The notes under the pieces are model-generated. The model did no database searches and was not told the origin of the DNA. It worked only from the letters and a program-made list of their open reading frames with translations. Made by a program: the position numbers and the translations under genes. A stretch of DNA of 64,000 nt from Bubalus kerabau (taxonomy: Eukaryota > Chordata > Mammalia > Artiodactyla > Bovidae): positions 87,106,501-87,170,500 of the forward strand of contig NC_073628.1 of NCBI RefSeq assembly GCF_029407905.1. The letters are read 5' to 3'. Positions 41,936-52,933 of the stretch are shown one piece after another (positions within the stretch are counted from its first letter, which is position 1; each line of letters starts with the position of its first letter).

Positions 41936-42150
41936 TGTGTAATAGTACAAGAGTGAACCCTAATGTAAATGGACTTTAGTTAATAATAATGTATTAATCA
42001 GTTTATCAGTTCACAAATGTGCCGCACTAATGTAAGATATTAATAGTAGGGGAAAGTGTGCATGTGAGAGGAGGAGTATATGGGAACTCTTTGTTCTGAT
42101 CAGTTTTTCAGTAAATTCGAATCTGTTTAAAAAATAAAATCTACCATTTT
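41936..42150 (+). mobile_element. L1 3' end
   Basis: AGTGAACCCTAATGTAAATGG, ACAAATGTGCCGCACTAATG and TATATGGGAACTCTTTG, ending AAAAAATAAAATCTACC, is the 3' UTR of an old mammalian L1. Confidence 0.8.
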
Positions 42151-42473
42151 TTTAAAAAATGGAAAAAAAGTGAACTTTATTTTTTACATATGGTGAAAAA
42201 TGAGTCAGAAAATATAATTAGGAAATAAAAGATATCACACTGGCAGGAAAAAATACGAGGAACCTAGGGATATAGCTAACAAAATATTTAATACAAGAAA
42301 CCCCGTTATGGAGAAAATTATAAAGCTTTATCAAGAGACACTAAAGTCCAGTATCCATGGAGTGATAGATCATGTTCTTAGGTAAAGACTCAATATCATA
42401 AAGATATTGAGTCTTTACAAATTGATAAATAAATTCAATGCATTCCAATAGGATTTGCACATGGGTATGTAAC

Positions 42474-42688
42474 CTGGTAGGCTGCAGTCCTTGGGGTCGC
42501 TAAGAGTCGGACACGACTGAGAGATTTCCCTTTCGCTTTTCACTTGCATGCACTGGAGAAGGAAATGGCAGCCCACTCCAGTGTTCTTGCCTGGAGAATC
42601 CCAGGGACAGGGAAGCCTGGTGGGTTCCATCTATGGGGTCGCACAGAGTTGGACATGACTGAAGCAACTTAGCAGCAGCAGCAGCAGC
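42474..42688 (+). mobile_element. BovA2 SINE, 5'-truncated, with target-site duplication
   Basis: It starts inside the first monomer (CTGGTAGGCTGCAGTCC) and has a full second monomer and a GCA-repeat tail. ATGTAAC at 42467-42473 and 42689-42695 flanks it. Confidence 0.93.
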
Positions 42689-43362
42689 ATGTAACTTGAG
42701 AAGTTGATTCCAAAATATACACGGAAGAGTAAAGGGCCAAGAATAACCAATAACTTCCAGAAGAAGATGGGAAAACTTGCTTTTCCACATATTGAGGCTT
42801 ATTATAGAGCGTTAGTAATTAAGACAGTGTATCATTACTGGAGCTAGTAAATAAACCAATGGAACTAGAGAGCCCAGAAACAGACACACATATATATGGA
42901 AACCTGATTAATGGAAATGGAACTTGTAGATCTGTGGGTAAAGGATAGCCTATTCAGCATATTGTGTTAGGGCAGATAGTTGTCTTTACAGAAAAAAAAA
43001 AAAATATATATATATATATATAACTCACACACACCCAAATCAGTTCTGGTTGGATTACAGTCTTAAAAAAAGGAAACATTAAAATATTTAGAAGAAAGTG
43101 TACGAGAATATCTTTCCAATTTAGGTAGAGAGATGGATTTCTTAAGATTCAAAAAATATTTACTACAGAGAATATTATTGTATAGTCAATAATATACTTT
43201 AAAACAAACTTGTTTTACCCTGAAGATAGTGAAAAGACAAATCTCAAACTGGTAGAAAATATTTGTAGCACATAGAATTGTCAAAGATAGTAATTAGAAT
43301 ATGTAAATATTTTCTACAAATCAGTAAGAAAAAGATAAATAACCTAATAGAAAAATAGGCTA

Positions 43363-43681
43363 GGGACTTCCATGGTGGCTCAGTGGTAAAGAATCTGCCT
43401 GCCAATGCGGGAGACACAGGTTTGCTCCCTGGGCTGGGAAGATCCCACATGCTGTGGAGCAGCTGAACCCACGCACCACAACTGCTGAGCCTGTTCTTGA
43501 GAGCCCAGGAGCCGCAACTACTGAAGCCCGAACATCCTAGAGCCTGTGCTCTGCAACAAGAGAAGCCACCGCAGTGAGGAGGTTGTGTACTACAGCTAGA
43601 GAGTGGCCTCCGCTGGCTGCAACTAGAGAAAAGCTTGAGCAGCAACGAAGACCCAGCACAGCCAAAATAAATATATTTTTT
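43363..43681 (+). mobile_element. CHR-1-like tRNA-Glu SINE with target-site duplication
   Basis: GGGACTTCCATGGTGGCTCAG head, GCAACTACTGAAGCCCG, AACAAGAGAAGCCACCGC, tail AAAATAAATATATT. AAATAGGCTA at 43353-43362 and 43682-43691. Confidence 0.95.
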
Positions 43682-43790
43682 AAATAGGCTAAAGATAGGA
43701 CAGAACTGTCACAGGGGGGAAAAAAAAGTCCCAGAGACATAGATTCTTATCTTATTAATAATCAGGAAAATACAAATTAAAAGCATAGCT

Positions 43791-44365
43791 CAGTTCAGTT
43801 CAGTTCAGTTGCTCAGTCATGTCCGACTCTTTGCGACCCCACGAATCACAGCACGCCAGGCCTCCCTGTCCATCACCAACTCCCGGAGTTCACCCAGACT
43901 CACGTCCATCCAGTCAGTGATGCCATCCAGCCATCTCATCCTCTGTCTCCCCTTCTCCTCCTGCCCCCAATCCCTCCCAGCATCAGAGTCTTTTCCAATG
44001 AGTCAACTCTTCGCATGAGGTGGCCAAAGTACTGGAGTTTCAGCTTTAGCATCATTCCTTCCAAAGAGCACCCAGGGCTGATCTCCTTCAGAATGGACTG
44101 GTTGGATCTCCTTGCAGTCCAAGGGACTCTCAAGAGTCTTCTCCAACACCACAGTTCAAAATCATCAATTCTTCGGCGCTCAGCCTTCTTCCCAGTCCAA
44201 CTCTCACATCCATACATGACCACAGGAAAAACCATAGTCTTGACTAGACAAACCATTGTTGGCAAAGTAATGTCTCTGCTTTTGAATATGCTATCTAGGT
44301 TGGTCATAACTTTCCTTCCAAGCAGTAAGTGTCTTTTAATTTCATGGCTGCAGTCACCATCTGCC
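43791..44365 (-). mobile_element. BovB LINE 3' fragment nested in L1
   Basis: Starts with the CAGTT repeat tail and reversed 3' end, and stops within the RT ORF (GCAGTCACCATCTGC). It closely resembles the copy at 20427. TAGCT on both sides (43786-43790, 44366-44370). Confidence 0.95.
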
Positions 44366-44604
44366 TAGCTAGATGCCACTTTATGCCTACCAGATTGGCA
44401 AACATTGAAGAGTTAGTCAACATGAAATCTTGGCAAGGGTGTGGAGTAAGCGGAATGAAAGTCTTCTGCTTGTGGGAGTGCAGAGCGTTATGGCCACCTT
44501 GAAAAACAATTTTGGTGCCCAGTGTTGACATGATGATACAAGGACTTTCAGATGATTTGTTAAATAATGTATCTAGCAGGGGTTTCGATTTTTCCATCAT
44601 GCTT

Positions 44605-45280
44605 CTAGGAAAAATGTGCCATGATCCTCTTCCTATCCGTAAGAGAAGTTTTTTTTTTCCAAGTATCTGTAACTTTTAGGAATACTGGTATCTCACTTAC
44701 AACATTATAATTGTCAGTGAATTAAGTAAGACAAGCAACCAAACATAGGTTTCTTTGGAGGTTATTTTCACATAGTGGTTATTGTCATAGGATGTGGCAA
44801 CAATTTCTAGTCATAGAAGTCTACCTAGACTCTACTGCTTTGAGTTGCAAGACACATTCTGTTGAAGGTTCTTAACCAATCAAGCAGATCCTTTGAATGA
44901 CTTTTGTGATGTTGAGTGTTGTCTTCCTAGGGATTGTGTGGGAGCTGAGCACAGCTCTTACCTTTGAATAATAAAAAAAAAATACTTTCCAAGCCCAGGC
45001 TCTGAAATTTCATTATATGATATTATAAGACAATAGCTAGCCTGTGGGAGCTCTGTTTGACTAGTAGATGAAGAGAGGGCCGAATAAGATTTTATTTAAT
45101 GAAAGTGCAGTAAGAAGAGTATATTTTTTTCCCTAAAAGTTAATAAAGTTGAATGTGCACATTCCCTCCAACTCTGCAGTTCCTCTCCCAGATAAGTGGA
45201 AACCCTCCCGCATATTCCCTCCAACCTCAAATTTCCACCCCTAGAGGGACCTTTGTATCTGAGCAGAAGGTATGTCTTAA
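44605..45280. other. no recognisable gene or repeat
   Basis: Unique-looking A+T-rich stretch between two L1 blocks. Nothing supportable. Confidence 0.5.
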
Positions 45281-45284
45281 ACAA

Positions 45285-45735
45285 CATTCACAAGAGCATT
45301 AGGGCTGTTTCAGTAAACAGCCCAAATGTCCATTAAAAGTAGAATATATATAAAACCATGTTATAGGTATACAGCAGTGAAAGTGAACTATAACTACACA
45401 CATAAATATGCACGGATTCAAGAAATATATACAATTTTTTTAAATCACAGGAGAACATATACAAAGTGATTCCATTTATAAAAGTCTTGAAATAGGTAAT
45501 ACCAAATAATATACTGTCTAGGGATGCATAAGTGGGTATGAAAAACTGTTAAAAACAGGAATGATTAACACACAGTTCAGGATAGTGGTCATCCCCTCAG
45601 TGGAGGGACAAGGAAGTGACTGTGGAGGGAGATGCAGCTTCCTGTTCATGTTCTATTTTTTTAAGCTGGGTGGTGGTACAGGGAGGTGTTCATTTCATTA
45701 TTTTTCAGGCTGAAATATATATGTATGTAAACCAA
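45285..45735 (+). mobile_element. L1 3' region
   Basis: AAACAGCCCAAATGTCCATT, TACAGCAGTGAAAGTGAAC, CACAGTTCAGGATAGTGGTC and GGGTGGTGGTACAGGGAGG are typical old L1 3' text. Confidence 0.8.
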
Positions 45736-46285
45736 AATATTATTTATGAGTGAATGGGACTAGAAGGTGCATGAAGTTTTGCTGTGGAGAGAAATCGGGA
45801 AAAGTTGCCCTGCTAGGGATGAGGGAGTGAAGGGAGACTTTGTCTTGGATTGTTGGTTTTAGCTGAGAAAGCGTGGAACATGTTTTATGCTGATAGGAAT
45901 GATCCAGTGGAGAAAAGGAAACTGATGTTTCAAAGGAGACAAGGAATAAAGTTGGGGCAAGGCCTTGAGAGATGAGAGGGTGGGACCTAGTGATACAGAA
46001 GGATTGGCTTTTGGAAACAGTAAGGACGTTTTCCCATTGTAACATGGAGAGTGACTCTGGCTTCAAGCTCTGATGAATATGTAGGTCAAAGAACTGGAAG
46101 TTGTGAGATAATAGGAAATAATATGTGTTGGTCCTTGGCCCCGATTCCAAGAACAGAGCTCCTAGAACCCTTGTAAACTCCTGAGTGATAAGAGCACCAG
46201 GAGCAGCTTTTGTTCTGTTGAGGCCACTCTGGGTGGGCACCTTATGGCTCCTGGTCTCCAGAAAGACCAAGCCATGACTGCATGA
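45736..46285 (-). repeat. possible ancient repeat of the same type as 1020-4640
   Basis: GCGTGGAACATGTTTTATGC, GGAATGATCCAGTGGAGAA and GGATTGGCTTTTGGAAAC resemble phrases of the widespread old repeat seen at the left end. Orientation is uncertain. The 176-codon minus frame across it has no domain. Confidence 0.35.
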
Positions 46286-46287
46286 AT

Positions 46288-46500
46288 GCTTAGTTGCTCA
46301 GTTGGGTCTGACTCTTGGTGACCCTTACGGATTGTAGCCCGTCAGGCTCCTCGGTCCATAGGATTTCCCAGGCAAGGATGCTGGAGTGAGTGGCCATTTC
46401 CTTCTCCAGGGGATCTTCCTGACCCAGGCATCAAACCCGTCTCCTGTGTGTCCTGCGTTGGCAGGTAGATTCTTTACCACTGAGCCACCTGGGAAGCCCC
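46288..46500 (-). mobile_element. Bov-tA SINE
   Basis: Reversed 3' end TTAGTTGCTCAGTTGGGTC, GGATTTCCCAGGCAAGG, head GAGCCACCTGGGAAGCCCC. Confidence 0.92.
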
Positions 46501-46619
46501 AAACCATGATTAAAAGCTTGGAATCTTATCCCGTCATCCCTACCCGAGAAGTAAGAGGGGCTGAAAATGGAGTTAATACTTACTCATCCCTAAGGGAAGA
46601 AGCCTCCATAAAATCCCAA

Positions 46620-47160
46620 TAGTATGGGGTTTGGAGATCTTCCAGGTGGCCTAACACATCCACACACCAAGAGGGTGACGCACCCCGGCTCCAAAGGGAC
46701 AGAAGCTCCCCCGTGCTCTGGATACTCTCAGACCTCACCTTGTATTTCTCTTTATCTGGTTGTTCATTTGTACTTTCTAAATCCCATCCTTTAATAAACT
46801 GGTAAATGAAAGTGTTGCTCTGAGTTCTGTGTGTCACTGGAGCAAATCAAACTCAAGGAGGGTGTTGTGGGAACCTCTGATTTGTAGCCAAGCCAGACAG
46901 AAATTGTGGGTAACCCGGGGCCCTACTACTAGTGACTGGCATCTGAAGTGGGGGGCAGGTTAGTGGGACTGAGCCCTTAACCTGTCAGACTGATGCCATC
47001 TCCAGGCAGATAGTGTCAGAACTGAGTTGTAGACCCCCCAGCTCGTCGTGCAGAACTGCCTGGTCTGGAGAAACCCCTACACGTTTGGTGATACAAGGGT
47101 CACCAGCAGGGTGTTCTGTGTGACAGGAAAGGAGAAACACAGGGGAAGAAGAACCTCCCC
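46620..47160 (+). repeat. unassigned mammalian repeat (LTR-like)
   Basis: CATCCTTTAATAAACTGGTAA, GTTGTGGGAACCTCTGATTTG, GGCATCTGAAGTGGGGGGC and AGGCAGATAGTGTCAGAAC recur widely in mammalian genomes in my memory. I cannot name the family with confidence. Confidence 0.55.
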
Positions 47161-47704
47161 CAATACCGAGCTCAACTGCCCGATTTTTTTTTTAATGATC
47201 TGTAGGATCATAAATTTTATTGCTATGTTCAAATTTTAAAATATAAGAATAAATATTCATAATGTATTTACATAATTTTAAAGGTCATTTTTTTTTTTTC
47301 AGTTTTTTCTCAAACTTTTTAAAGCATATACATACAACCCGGGTTATAATATTTATAATACATTTTTAAATAATACATGTTGTTTTATCTTACTGGTCAC
47401 TGGTTTTAATATTTTATATTAACTTAATATTTATCAAACAATGGGCAATCAAATAAAACATTTAATATTGGACATTAACTACTTAAGAAGCATGCTCAGC
47501 TCAAGCTTTAATGTATTTTAGGTCATTATTCTCTGGTATTTAACGATTTTTCTCTGCTGTTGACCTATTAATTTCTTACTCCCTGAAAGAAATATTTTAT
47601 CACAGTTATTATTTATTGACATAAACAGTGTGGTGGAATTGCAAATATTTCTATTTTTTTAAAAAGCAAATTCAAATCCATATTTTAGCTGAGGCCACAT
47701 ATTT
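47161..47704. other. A+T-rich stretch, no recognisable gene or repeat
   Basis: Runs of T near 47183 and 47289. Nothing supportable. Confidence 0.5.
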
Positions 47705-47795
47705 TGGGGCCTATTTTTATTAAAATTTTTTTTCTCCTGGAGTAGAGTTGCTTTCCAACATTGTGTTAGTTTCTACTGTACAGCAAAGTGGAAAT
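47705..47795 (-). mobile_element. L1 3' end fragment
   Basis: AATTTTTTTTCTCCTGGAGT, AACATTGTGTTAGTTTCTAC and TGTACAGCAAAGTGG are a reversed artiodactyl L1 3' end. Confidence 0.65.
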
Positions 47796-47841
47796 GAAGG
47801 CATTTCTGAGCTGGAACTGAGAGCAGGCCTTGCTTAACCTT

Positions 47842-48049
47842 GGGCTTCCCTGGTGGCTCAGTTGGTAAAGAATCCGATTGCAATGCAGGAGACCTGGCTT
47901 CAATCCCTGGGTTGGGAAGATCCCCTGGAAGAGGGCATGGCAACCCTCTCCAGTATGCTTTCCTGGAGAATCGCCATTGACAGAGGAGCCTGGCTGGCTG
48001 TAGTCCATGGGGTCGCAGAGTTGGACATGACTGATCCATTAAACACACA
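47842..48049 (+). mobile_element. Bov-tA SINE with target-site duplication
   Basis: GGGCTTCCCTGGTGGCTCAG head to GCAGAGTTGGACATGACTG. CTTGCTTAACCTT at 47829-47841 and 48050-48062 is a 13-bp target duplication. Confidence 0.95.
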
Positions 48050-48062
48050 CTTGCTTAACCTT

Positions 48063-48558
48063 AGCTTTTCCCTTGGCCTTGACAAGATAGAAACTAGTCA
48101 CACTTTCCACTGTAGGAACAAAGTATAATCCTCTTTGGGAGGATCTTCTTTCGGGGAAGCTATCAAAGAGACAAGCTTGAGAGGGCTCAGCAGTTCTCTG
48201 GGTTCAGAATCCATAAGGAAGTAAGTAGCTGCCTGCCTCTAATCTACTTCTTGCAATGCATAGCATGGAGCATTCATCTTTATTAGCACAGACTTCTGCA
48301 CACTGAGAACAGGGTCAGTACCTGGGTGATGAGAACTTCGGGAGCAGATAATGGGAGAGTAAAGACCACTGTCCCTCAGTGTATTTGGCATCCTTTCTAC
48401 AGGTAAGACCGGTTGCTTTACCAGATTGGAGTTGGTAGTCTATTAAAAACCTATTTAGACTTGGGGGAAAGCTCCCCTTTGGTTTCTGTCCTTGAGAACA
48501 AATGAGTTGTAGATCATTCCTAGTTAGCAGAGTGAACAGGCATTGACAGATCATAAAC
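48063..48558. other. no recognisable gene or repeat
   Basis: Nothing supportable. Confidence 0.5.
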
Positions 48559-48566
48559 AGCCACCA

Positions 48567-48686
48567 TTATTATTATTTTTGGCTGCATCACGCGGCATGC
48601 AGGATCTTAGTTCCCCAACCAGGGACTGAACCTGCACCCTCTGCAGTGGAAGCGCAGTCTTAACCACTGGACCACCAGGGAGCCCT
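48567..48686 (-). mobile_element. CHR-2-like tRNA-Glu SINE with short target-site duplication
   Basis: TTGGCTGCATCACGCGGCATG, GTTCCCCAACCAGGGACTG, head ACCACCAGGGAGCCCT in reverse. AGCCACCA at 48559-48566 and 48687-48694. Confidence 0.93.
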
Positions 48687-48824
48687 AGCCACCACTTGTG
48701 AAGTTTTTGTTTGTGGAGGGACTAGGTACAAAATGAAGATGAGGGAAGGGTTACGTTGGAGGTGCAGAGCAGAATAGGTTTGCAAGAAGCTAGGAGCACA
48801 GTCCACCCAGGCTCCTGCTCGCTT

Positions 48825-48853
48825 GGTGCTAGACGGGCAGTGTGTGTTCAGGG
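48825..48853. repeat. direct-repeat copy of the 49199-49230 segment
   Basis: GGTGCTAGACGGGCAGTGTG continues to TGTTCAGGG. The same text with a 3-base insertion recurs at 49199-49230. Confidence 0.75.
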
Positions 48854-49196
48854 ATAGTGGGGGCCATTCCCCCACAGGTGTCTCCCCTGCTCTCCTGGCG
48901 GAGACAAGAGGGCATATTCTCCCTCCCCAGCTTTGCCTCCATCCCCTACCAGTCGGGGCTGGCACTGCTGGGAGCATGTGTGGTTATGCTTTGACCGTTA
49001 AGGAGCTGGTCCATGGACCTGAAGTTCAGCAGGAATACATGAGAGTAAAAGTACAGGTAAATTCAAGAGGAATATACAATGGAGAAGGGTGCACAATGTC
49101 TGCAGAGCAGACGCGATTCTTGGGTTTAACAAATAACATACCTATTGGGTGTAAGAGAGACTACAGAATGCACTGTTCCAATGCAGGGAACAGAGC

Positions 49197-49269
49197 CAGG
49201 TGCTTCTAGACGGGGAGTGTGTGTTCAGGGGGTGCCCTATCCTTATCCCCACCCGTCTAGAAGCACCTG
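49197..49269. repeat. 18-bp perfect inverted repeat with 37-base loop
   Basis: CAGGTGCTTCTAGACGGG (49197-49214) is exactly complementary to CCCGTCTAGAAGCACCTG (49252-49269). The left arm also begins the direct repeat matching 48825-48853. It lies just past the inferred end of the DESI2 3' UTR. Confidence 0.9.
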
Positions 49270-49404
49270 TAATCTGTAATGGAATGTAGCTTTTAAAACT
49301 GTATAAACAAAAAAAATAAAAAATTTAAATAAAAATAGTACCCCCCCCCCAACAAATATATAACATTTGCAGTCTTTTGGAGGTCAGAAAGCACTATAAA
49401 ACAT

Positions 49405-52400
49405 TTCTTATAAAAGTATTTTTTAATAAATTGATGTATTTCAATGTTGTTAACACGATAGCCCAATGCTATATCAAGGTAGCAAAAGTGAAGATTCCTG
49501 GTATTTTTTCATATAAACACTATGAATGACAGTACATTTGCATTCAAATTCACAAGAAATAATCTTCAGGTTCATGAAGATTCTCCAACTGCTGTAACAC
49601 CTTTCAAACAGTGAAGATGTGTATTGACTGGGTAGACGAGGAAAGTCTAATGACTGAGCTGCACGCTAAACCATACTGAAGGGAAGGGGTACAATGGCAG
49701 TATGGCCAATTTGCTGAACAGAACCCAAGCCTTTTAAACTTAGTCATTGAAAGAAAATACAGTATGTATCAAAATTACAGAGTATCTTATAGAAATGGAG
49801 CCATAAGACGACACACAGATGAGAGCCCTGAAGCAGTGAAAATGTTTCTACCCGTTTTGTGATGGAAAGAAGCCATGTATACAGAGGCCCGCAGCTGTCT
49901 GTAGGGTTGAATCTCCTCATACACACAACGCTATCAATTGGCGAAAACCAGAATTCCCTGCTCTGTACAAATGCTGGTGAAGGTAACTAGCACTATCGCT
50001 GTGGGTCAGAGCAACAGTGGGCTGGATTTCAGGCATCAGGTGGAGGCTCTCTTTCCTGCTGCATCACTGCCTTCTACCACGCCACAGGCCACACTTTCCA
50101 AAACTGATGCCCCCTTCTTAGGGTTGAAAAGAGAAAAAAAAAAAAAAACGAAACTAAAGGGCACTGAGAACAACCAGCAGGAACCAGCATCTCCTGACCC
50201 TCTTTAACACTATTACTGTCCAACCCACCATGAGAAATGTGTTTCACTTGGTTACAGCTACAAAGAGAACATCTGATGCCATCGTATCACATGTATCTTA
50301 ATGACCTGGTTTTTTATATAGGATTTTTCTTAACAGAAATCAGGTTGAGAACAAGAGGCTTTTCCTTCAAGGGCAAGGGAAGGTGGCTAAATGCTAGTTA
50401 ATTAAATTCATCCTCAACTTTGAACTGTAGTGAACAAATGGACTTAAATGAGATCTTCTAAAGACACTTATTTTCTCAACCTCAAGTACAATTAGACTGC
50501 CAACAATCTCATGTCCAGAATTTTATGGGCTGATTCTATGATAATGGGCCTTTTAGGCCATTATTTATTTTTACTAAGATGCTTTACACTATTTTTAAAC
50601 CCCAGTTGCTGCAGATGAAAACATATACAACAAAATCACAATAAAATCATTTGTGTGCTGAGGTGCTGGAATCTGGATGAGCAAAGGTAGAAGGTTCCTG
50701 GCTACTCACTAAGAAGTGCCTCAACAATGGCCACTCCTTCATGGGTGTTAGCAGCACAGACTTGAAATCATGTATATTTGAATGGATAAGAAGAAAACTG
50801 GAATCCACCAAATTATTTTTTTAAAATATCCCAAGCAACTGCACTCAACATTTATTGCTAACCTGAGTTTTAGGTTAGGATAGGACTCTTCTTTGAGTGA
50901 ACTGATTCACTATCAGAGTCTTTGCATTTTATTCTCAATTTCACTTTTAGACCTGAACCGAGTCAACATCTCATAACGATCATATATTCCTTTCTGGCCC
51001 ATCTCCTAAAACAAGTGCTCTGCCCCTCCCAAAGAACTGAGAATAACTCATAAAGGCTTTCCTCTCCAGAAGCAGAACAGTCAAAAGCGTGATTAGGTTA
51101 AGTGGCTTCATTTTCCTCAGGTCAAACCCAAGGTTTATTTTCCCTATGAACAGGGTGTGCTTTAGTTGATAAAATGACTCAAAATCAGCTTATGGAAAAG
51201 TTAAAAATGTAGTTTACTGAAAGATATGTATCTTTACAAAGAGTAATAGCAAACAATCCCATCTAGAAGTTTAAATAAATGTAGATGATTTTAAAACTAA
51301 CAATATATATAAAGCTGAAGTCACTGCCTTGGATAATTTATACACTGCATCTAATATTTTATATAGGACATTCATTCTTAAGGCAGAAAAATTGAATGTG
51401 ACATGTAATGACTTGGCTCTTACATCCAAGGGTCAAACTGGGAGTAGACGTGAGCAGACAGACTCCTTGCTAATGAGGACGTATCTGCGGTGACAACTTC
51501 ATTCTTAGAGTAGGTTATGTAAGACACACACATTTGGGAGAACAGAAAAAGATGAAGTCTAAGACACATAAATATGTGTTTTCCACACGAGGTCAATGTG
51601 ACTAGGCTTTCTATTATGAGGTGAAACTACTCCCATAACAAACTAACAAACTTCAACATAGTCTTTCTGGTAGGGAACATAAAATGCTTAAAATATCCAA
51701 GTATTCACTTTTTTGGAAAGTGTTCGTTTAGACTCTAGTTTTCAAGATGTAGTATAAAAGGTAGCCTGAATAGTTAAAAGCAGTTGAATGTCAACTCACA
51801 CTGCTACTCAGAAGGCTACCACTAAGGATACTCCTGCCCCACGTACAAAATCCTGTGCAGGGAGGAAATCGATATATACTAAAATAAAAATGAAGCCCCC
51901 CCACCAATGCATGTGCAAAAACACTTGTTACCAGCAAGAATATCTTTAACGAAAAACATCTTACAGAATCAGAGGCATCAAAGCCAGACTGACACGAGAG
52001 TGCACCACCCCGTGGGGGTGGACGGATATTTAGGATGAAAGCAACGGTTCAGCGGGAACCTTGGGAGATGTGCTACTGGAGTGGGAGGCGCGCTAAGAGC
52101 ACCCGGGCTCGGGCACCTCTCACGCAGACCAAGGTCCTGAGCCCTGAGGGCTGTGTGTGCTCCTTCACCTCTGTGCATCCTGGTGCCCAAAGGGTAACAA
52201 GAACAAAGACAAACCTAAAAGACAATCCTTAAGCAGGTCATGGTGACTGTACTGTATAAGTACGTTCCTCTGTGCCTATGACGTATGCCGTAGCTCGGGC
52301 AAGGGTCAGAAGTGTACAAAGATTACCTGCCTAAGTTCTGAAGACATGATTTTCTTCTTTCATGGTGGCAGAAGTCCATGCAAGATTTGTAAACAGTGAT

Positions 52401-52699
52401 ACAAAATACTGTAAACATAACTTAACAGAGCTTGTATAAAACAGAAGAAGTAAATCCAAATTTACAAGTGGGTAAAAAAAACAGAGGGCAGCTTCATACA
52501 AAGTTCTCCCTCCTGCGCCAAGTGATTTCTTTTTTTTTGTTTTGTTTTTGATTACAAATATAATCCTGAGCTGAAAAACTGGGATTTGGGGGAGAGCCAT
52601 CTTTGCATACAAAATATCCAAAGGACGTTTATTCTTTTACTTTTCTCTAGTGATAGTCAACTGCCACAGACAGTTCTGAATGTGTGACTTTAGAGACAT
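49405..52699 (-). other. DESI2: DESI2 3' UTR (inferred extent)
   Basis: The 3.3 kb after the DESI2 stop contains no SINE, LINE or LTR that I can recognise, although repeats are dense on both sides. That fits a transcribed, constrained 3' UTR. A distal end near 49405 is inferred from the minus-strand ATTAAA at 49427-49422, followed on the minus strand by a T/G-rich run. Minus-strand AATAAA hexamers also occur inside the block, for example where the plus strand reads ATTTATTTTTAC near 50565 and ATTTATTG near 50850, so shorter isoforms are possible. The stop position is certain; the 3' end is not. Confidence 0.7.
49422..49427 (-). promoter_or_regulatory. candidate distal poly(A) signal of DESI2 (ATTAAA)
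   Basis: The minus strand reads ATTAAAAAATAC here. About 25-60 bases downstream it becomes T/G-rich (TGTTATATATTTGTTGGGGG), the usual arrangement of a cleavage site and its downstream element. The repeat-free block ends at about the same point. Confidence 0.4.
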
Positions 52700-52933
52700 T
52701 TATAGTTTGGTGTGGCGCCCAGGTCTGGAGCCTGCGGTGGTGCTGGCCATGGAAGCCGAGGCTGCAGCGTCCTCTGCTTCCTCCAGTTCGTCCTGGAGCT
52801 CCTGGCTGACACTGGACTGCAGGGCTGCGGGCGTGAGCCACTCCTTTGGGAGGCAACTCTGTAGAAAAGGTATACAGGAGCTGAAGTAGGCAAGCCGATT
52901 GATCCAGCGAGGAATCTCTTTCCCACAGAGAAT
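52700..52933 (-). CDS. DESI2: DESI2 last coding exon, residues 118-194 and stop
   Basis: The acceptor is ...TTCTCCCCTGTAG, followed by ATT CTC TGT GGG (ILCG). The exon holds 77 codons plus TAA at 52702-52700. It encodes KEIPRWINRLAYFSSCIPFL, which ends the catalytic domain, and then an acidic low-complexity tail ending GRHTKL. The A/S/E-rich tail is expected to be flexible. The frame is intact. Confidence 0.97.
   Translation of the reverse strand: MLCGKEIPRWINRLAYFSSCIPFLQSCLPKEWLTPAALQSSVSQELQDELEEAEDAAASASMASTTAGSRPGRHTKL

Larger units (their letters stand above)
42170..44600 (+). mobile_element. old L1 ORF2 3' part, split by BovA2, CHR and BovB inserts
   Basis: L1 blocks are 42170-42473 (AAGCTTTATCAAGAGACAC), 42696-43352 (CCAGAAACAGACACACATAT, GGAAACATTAAAATATTTAG), 43692-43790 (AAATACAAATTAAAAGC) and 44371-44600 (TACCAGATTGGCAAACATTG, TTGGCAAGGGTGTGGAG). 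They read in consensus order. No intact frame. Confidence 0.85.

Noticed and set aside
45740..46270. 176-codon minus-strand frame
   Set aside because: It is in a probable ancient repeat, with no motif and no supporting signals.
1..49000. COX20 or HNRNPU, the next genes expected beyond the DESI2 3' end by human gene order
   Set aside because: No exon of either protein is recognisable on either strand. The human intergenic distance is larger than this window, as I remember it.
48823..49209. 128-codon frame next to the DESI2 3' end
   Set aside because: No family signature. It ends in the inverted repeat and lies in unassigned repeat-like sequence.
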